Assembly (NCBI GenBank): GCA_025928265.1
Contig: JAICJV010000001.1
Location: 18,695 to 82,694 of the forward strand
Reading direction: 5' to 3'
Source of the DNA: Thermoleophilaceae bacterium
GTDB lineage: Bacteria > Actinomycetota > Thermoleophilia > Solirubrobacterales > Thermoleophilaceae
DNA: 64,000 nt
Of the stretch, positions 60,651 through 64,000 are shown in pieces; the stretch's first letter is position 1, and each line of letters begins with the position of its first letter. Both the position numbers and the translations under genes were made by a program. Below the pieces are notes generated by a model, which was not told where the DNA came from, did no database searches, and saw only the letters and a list, made by a program, of their open reading frames with translations.

Positions 60651-61258
60651 TCGTCCTCGTAGAGAGACTCCGCGGCGACCTCGCCGCCGCCGGCGCCCCA
60701 CAGCTTCACCGCGAGATAGTCGCCCGTGTAGCTGTCGAGCGACACGAGGGTGAAGCGATCCTCGATCAGCGCGCACTGGTCGGTGGTCGTGGGGCCGAGC
60801 TCGGCCGTGGCCACCACGCCGTTCTGCGTGAGCGCCACGCCCCACACCAGCGCGATCTCGCCGCGGCGGCCCTGCGGCCCGCGCCACGGCGCCAGCTCGC
60901 TGTCGGAGAGGTCGAGCACCCAGTCGGGGTTGGCCTCGGCCGTCTCGTCGGTCCAGTCGGCGTACGCGCGAAACGCGCTGGCCTCGGCGCCCTCGTGCTC
61001 GCGCTCGAACGAGACGTGGCCGAACAGCTCATAGCCGTTGGCGGTCGTGCTCGACGCAGGCACGTAGGTGCGGCCCGCGAACGTGCGATCCGGGAACCAG
61101 CTCACCTCGCCCGGCTCGCCGAGGTCCTCGTCGGTCTCGATCTGCCGGCACGCGTGCAAAAAGCGCTCGGCCAGCGCGTCCGACCAGCGTCCGTACGGCA
61201 GGCTCTCCTGCGGCGGTTCGGCGATGTAGCGGGGGATCGGGCGATCGTCAGGCGGCAT
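60647..61258 (-). CDS. conserved hypothetical protein
   Basis: A 203-residue acidic, soluble protein without signal peptide or membrane helix. It begins MPPDDRPIPRYIAEPPQESL, has an aromatic WSDALAERFLHACRQIE helix, and ends in alternating strands (RFTLVSLDSYTGDYLAVKLW). I do not recognise a family; the beta-rich C terminus could be a small-molecule-binding or structural domain. It is translationally coupled to the downstream MBL-fold gene (GTGA), so the two may work together. The ATG is well placed at 61258. Confidence 0.75.
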
Positions 61259-61288
61259 CCGGAGCGGAGGAACCTACAACAGCGCGCC

Positions 61289-62302
61289 TCAGGAATCCCG
61301 CAGCAGCTCCGCCGCGCGCTCGGGCGGCACGATGTTCAGGTTCACGCCGGTACCCAGCTCGAGACCGGCGAGCTGCGTGAGCCGCGGGATCAGGTCGATG
61401 CGCCAGCAGAAGCTGTCGGCGGCCCGCGGCGCGGTGCGCACCCACATGTTCAAGGGTGGGATGCCGCCGAGCACGCGCTCGAGCCGGCCGATCACGTCGT
61501 GGAGCAGGCGGGCGCCGAGCGGCCCGTCGTCCTCGAACTTGGCACGCGGCCTGCGCGGGACGATCTGGAGCTGGAACGGAACGCGCGAGGCAAATGGCGC
61601 GATGGCCACCGCCTCGTTGTCGATCGCGACGATGCGCTCGCGCCGCCGCACCTCCTCCTGGAGCAGATCCTCGAGCAGGTTGCGCCCCTGCGTGCGGTCC
61701 CAGTGCGCCTTGAAGCGCTCGCGCTCACGCGCGATCCCGGCGGGCACGAACGGCAGCGCGTAGAGCTGCGCGTGCGTATGGGGCAGCGACGCCCCGGCCT
61801 CGCGGCCCTCGTTCACCAGCACGTGCACATACGGCGCCTCGGAGTGCGCGCGCATGCGCTCGCGCCACACCTCCATCGCGGTCTCGACCTGTGCCGGGTC
61901 GAGCTCGCGCAGCGACGTCACCGGCTGCGGCGCGTTCACGATCACCTCGTGCGCACCCTCCGCGGGGCGCGCGGGGAACAGGTCGGGCTCGCCGCGACCG
62001 GAGGCCAGCGGGTCGGTGCCGGCGGACGGCGCGTCGCCGTCCGGAAGCGCCAGCGCCGGATACAGGTTCGGGACCACGCGCACCTGCCAGCCGGGCCCGT
62101 TCTCGCGGGCGCCGTCGCCGTCGCGCAGCGCGTACAGCTCGGGCGGCGTCCGGTCCTCGTGGCCCTCGAGGAACGGATCCGACTCGGGGTCGAGCGGCGG
62201 GCGCGGGTCGGCGTGCATGCCTCCGCCGGGGCGGCTGGCCCGATCGCCCGCGATGATCGTCCGCAGCCCGGTCAGCGGGTCGATGCGCAGCTCCGGCGGC
62301 AC
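61289..62302 (-). CDS. galT: galactose-1-phosphate uridylyltransferase-like protein
   Basis: A 337-residue HIT-superfamily nucleotidylyltransferase. LRIDPLTGLRTIIAGDRASRP is the N-terminal GalT block, VRVVPNLYPAL the next, EVIVNAPQPVTSL, then the active-site SLPHTHAQLYALPF (His-x-His-x-Gln with the nucleophile His), and LNMWVRTAP near the end. It exchanges UMP between UDP-glucose and galactose-1-phosphate; some relatives act on ADP-glucose. GTG 62302 is the start. Thr replaces Pro in the usual HPH, which is seen in distant members. Confidence 0.88.
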   Translation of the reverse strand: MPPELRIDPLTGLRTIIAGDRASRPGGGMHADPRPPLDPESDPFLEGHEDRTPPELYALRDGDGARENGPGWQVRVVPNLYPALALPDGDAPSAGTDPLASGRGEPDLFPARPAEGAHEVIVNAPQPVTSLRELDPAQVETAMEVWRERMRAHSEAPYVHVLVNEGREAGASLPHTHAQLYALPFVPAGIARERERFKAHWDRTQGRNLLEDLLQEEVRRRERIVAIDNEAVAIAPFASRVPFQLQIVPRRPRAKFEDDGPLGARLLHDVIGRLERVLGGIPPLNMWVRTAPRAADSFCWRIDLIPRLTQLAGLELGTGVNLNIVPPERAAELLRDS

Positions 62303-62320
62303 GGGCGTCTTATGCCCCGC

Positions 62321-62914
62321 TCACCCGAGCGCGTATCGCTTGATGTCCTGCTCGAGCTTGTCGCCCGTCAGGTACTGGCCCTGGTGGATGTAGGCCACCT
62401 TGCCGGTGCGGTCGTAGAAGACCGTGGTCGGGAACGCCACCGTGGCGTCCAGCACCTGCGCGATGCGGCCATCCGGATCCTCGTAGCTCGGGTAGGACAC
62501 CGGGTACTTCCTGAGAAAGGCGGTCGCGTCGCCGTGGTTGTCGTTGCCGTCCACGCCGAGGAACGCAACGCGCTTGCCGTACTTCACCGACAGCCGCTGG
62601 AAGTCCGGGAACTCCGCGCGGCACGGCCCGCACCACGACGCCCACTTGTTCACCACGACCGGGTGCCCCCTCAGCGACGCGAGCCGCTTCTTGTAGGCAG
62701 CCGGGCCACCCGCGAGCAGCTGGCTGCCCTGGGCGTGCAGCGAGGCGAGCTGGGCCGGAGCGCCCTTCAGCTCGGCGGCGACCTTCGTGCTGTCGCCGGC
62801 CGCGCTCTTCGGATTGGAGGATCCGCCGCCGCCCGCCTGGACCAGTCCCACGACCAGGATGACGACCAGCGCCAGCACTCCTATGGCGATCCATATCCTT
62901 CGCATCCGGCTCAT
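62321..62914 (-). CDS. membrane-anchored TlpA-like thioredoxin
   Basis: A 197-residue thioredoxin-fold protein. Residues 7-27 form an uncleaved membrane anchor (IWIAIGVLALVVILVVGLVQ). The redox motif WCGPC gives Cys95 and Cys98, and AFPTTVFYDRTGKV carries the cis-Pro. The domain faces outside the membrane and would reduce disulfides, for example during cytochrome c or CuA maturation. ATG 62914 gives the expected signal anchor. It is tail-to-head with galT, 18 bases apart. The following 220 bases are a divergent promoter gap. Confidence 0.92.
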   Translation of the reverse strand: MSRMRRIWIAIGVLALVVILVVGLVQAGGGGSSNPKSAAGDSTKVAAELKGAPAQLASLHAQGSQLLAGGPAAYKKRLASLRGHPVVVNKWASWCGPCRAEFPDFQRLSVKYGKRVAFLGVDGNDNHGDATAFLRKYPVSYPSYEDPDGRIAQVLDATVAFPTTVFYDRTGKVAYIHQGQYLTGDKLEQDIKRYALG

Positions 62915-62971
62915 AGGGTGCCAAACGGCAGATGCCCCACTAAGAGGGTCGTTACATCCGTCTGGGTGCTG

Positions 62972-62977
62972 TAGACT
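62972..62977 (+). promoter_or_regulatory. possible -10 box upstream of the helicase gene
   Basis: TAGACT at 62972-62977 fits the TAnnnT consensus and lies about 160 bases before ATG 63135 in the divergent gap shared with the thioredoxin gene. No convincing -35 is seen. The 220-base gap (62915-63134) shows nothing else that I can identify. Confidence 0.3.
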
Positions 62978-63134
62978 GGTCTTACCGTCTGTCCCAGGAG
63001 GGGCGGACCTCGTCGTCGGGGAGCAACACCAGGGCGGCGATCCAAGGGGACGCGCGGACCGTTTGCTACGTGGCCCGCTGCGCCGCATCCGCCGCACGTC
63101 CCGACCAGCCTCTCTCTCCTACCGAAAGCCACGT

Positions 63135-64000
63135 ATGGCTGAGACCACGTCCGTCGCGGAGCCGTCAGCGGTCCCCTCCGACGCGGATCTGAAAAGAGCC
63201 GAGAAGTTCACGCTCGAGCCCTTCGTCCATGAGGGCGAGGATGCCTCCTCCGTGCTCGCGCAGGGCACCCCGCGCCGTCGCGCGCTCGACGCCGCGCTCG
63301 CCGAGATCGACGCCGGCAACTCCGAGCCGTCTGCCGACTGGCGCAACCACTACTCGCTCATGCTGGGGCTGGAGCGGCTGCTGTCCGAGGACGAGCCGCG
63401 GCTCGTGGACGGCACCGTGCTCTCGGCCCACCAGGTCGACGCCCTCTCCGGCACGCTGATCGCGCTCCTCGCCGAGGCGCAGAGCGGCAACGGGAACGGC
63501 AGCCGCAACGGGGCTGCGCCCGCCGAGGTCGAGGAGCTGCCGTCCGGCGAGGTCGAGCTCGAGGGTGACGAGGAGATCGGCGACGAGGACGAGCCGCTCG
63601 ACTGGCAGGACACGGCACCTGACGAGGAGGAGGACGCCGTAGGAGGCGAGGCCGCCGAGGACCCGAACGCCGCCCGCCGCTTCTGGTTCGAGCACGCCAC
63701 CGGCGCCGGCAAGTCCGTCGCGGCGCTCGGCTTCGTGGAGGCGTCGCGCACCGGCGGCATCCTGATCCTCACCCACCGCCGCAACCTCGTCGAGCAGTTC
63801 GAGGGCGAGCTGCGCGACCGCGGCTACCGCAAGCGCATCGCGCCGGCGCTGCTGCGCGGCGAGAAGTACAAGGCCAACGGCCCGGTCACGGTCGAGACCT
63901 ACCAGTGGTTCGTGCGCAACGCCGGCAACGTCTCGGACGCGTACTCGATCGTGATCTGCGACGAGGCCCACACCGCGCTCGGCGAGAAGACGAGCGCCGC
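63135..64000 (+). CDS. DEAD/DEAH-box helicase, 5' part
   Basis: The gene runs off the right edge; 288 codons are visible. Residues about 1-180 form an N-terminal region with a long acidic, low-complexity stretch (EVELEGDEEIGDEDEPLDW). The helicase core follows: Walker A HATGAGKSVAALG, motif Ia ILTHRRNLVEQF and Walker B VICDEAHTALG. This is superfamily 2, as in Res-subunit-like helicases. ATG 63135 opens the frame. The ordering resembles standalone SF2 helicases of actinobacteria, and the specific role is unknown because the C-terminal domains lie outside. Confidence 0.9.
   Translation, partial: MAETTSVAEPSAVPSDADLKRAEKFTLEPFVHEGEDASSVLAQGTPRRRALDAALAEIDAGNSEPSADWRNHYSLMLGLERLLSEDEPRLVDGTVLSAHQVDALSGTLIALLAEAQSGNGNGSRNGAAPAEVEELPSGEVELEGDEEIGDEDEPLDWQDTAPDEEEDAVGGEAAEDPNAARRFWFEHATGAGKSVAALGFVEASRTGGILILTHRRNLVEQFEGELRDRGYRKRIAPALLRGEKYKANGPVTVETYQWFVRNAGNVSDAYSIVICDEAHTALGEKTSA

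Overview
The window is very GC-rich DNA with GTG/TTG starts, TAnnnT-type -10 boxes, several apparently leaderless genes and dense 4-bp NTGA gene overlaps. This points to an actinobacterium. Thermoleophilia/Solirubrobacterales is my best guess, but that is inference. No rRNA, integrase, transposase or CRISPR array was seen.

From about 1.7 to 43 kb lies a large catabolic island built around molybdenum hydroxylases of the xanthine dehydrogenase/CO dehydrogenase superfamily. It has six large molybdopterin-binding subunits (L1 5653-7998, L2 13394-15682, L3 15679-17973, L4 18146-20470, L5 about 20591-22852, L6 22944-25304). Only one FAD subunit and one 2Fe-2S subunit are present (39434-40779). None of the six carries the Cys loop of true CO dehydrogenase, so they are probably oxidases or hydroxylases of N-heterocycles or aldehydes. 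Around them sit ring-opening and deaminating enzymes: two cytosine-deaminase/chlorohydrolase-type amidohydrolases, a cyclase-family hydrolase, cupins, a nitrilase-family C-N hydrolase, an amidase and two M20-like proteins. There is also acyl-CoA chemistry (acyl-CoA dehydrogenase, enoyl-CoA hydratase, AMP-ligase), a complete BMP-type nucleoside/purine ABC transporter (25304-30338), and two copies of an amidohydrolase-DUF1989 pair.

The operons of this island (heads near 8.7, 18.0, 20.5, 30.4, 33.5, 37.25 and 40.8 kb) share a short AT-rich motif, roughly GTnATACG, partly palindromic. It also occurs twice upstream of 40904-43132, which encodes a single-chain GAF / NarX-like kinase / receiver / LuxR-HTH regulator. 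A regulon controlled by that protein is the main hypothesis of this annotation.

From 43.1 to 55.6 kb is a second catabolic block. The minus strand has two SDRs, two tandem arginine-deiminase-fold enzymes, DUF1989 and an amidohydrolase. The plus strand has an operon of hydantoinase/oxoprolinase A and B, a Rid-family protein, a BKACE-family protein and an amidohydrolase. From 55.6 to 58.4 kb a GntR/UTRA regulator is coupled to CoxD (MoxR-type AAA+) and CoxE (VWA), maturation factors for molybdenum hydroxylases; two CoxG-like proteins lie at 8-9.4 kb.

From 58.6 kb onward the content looks like ordinary chromosome: a secreted protein, tRNA-Arg(CCT), an MBL-fold protein, a hypothetical protein, galactose-1-phosphate uridylyltransferase, a TlpA-like thioredoxin and the start of a DEAH helicase. 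The first 1.7 kb holds the end of an FkbM methyltransferase, a luciferase-like monooxygenase and a SnoaL-like protein. No stretch longer than about 300 bases lacks a gene.
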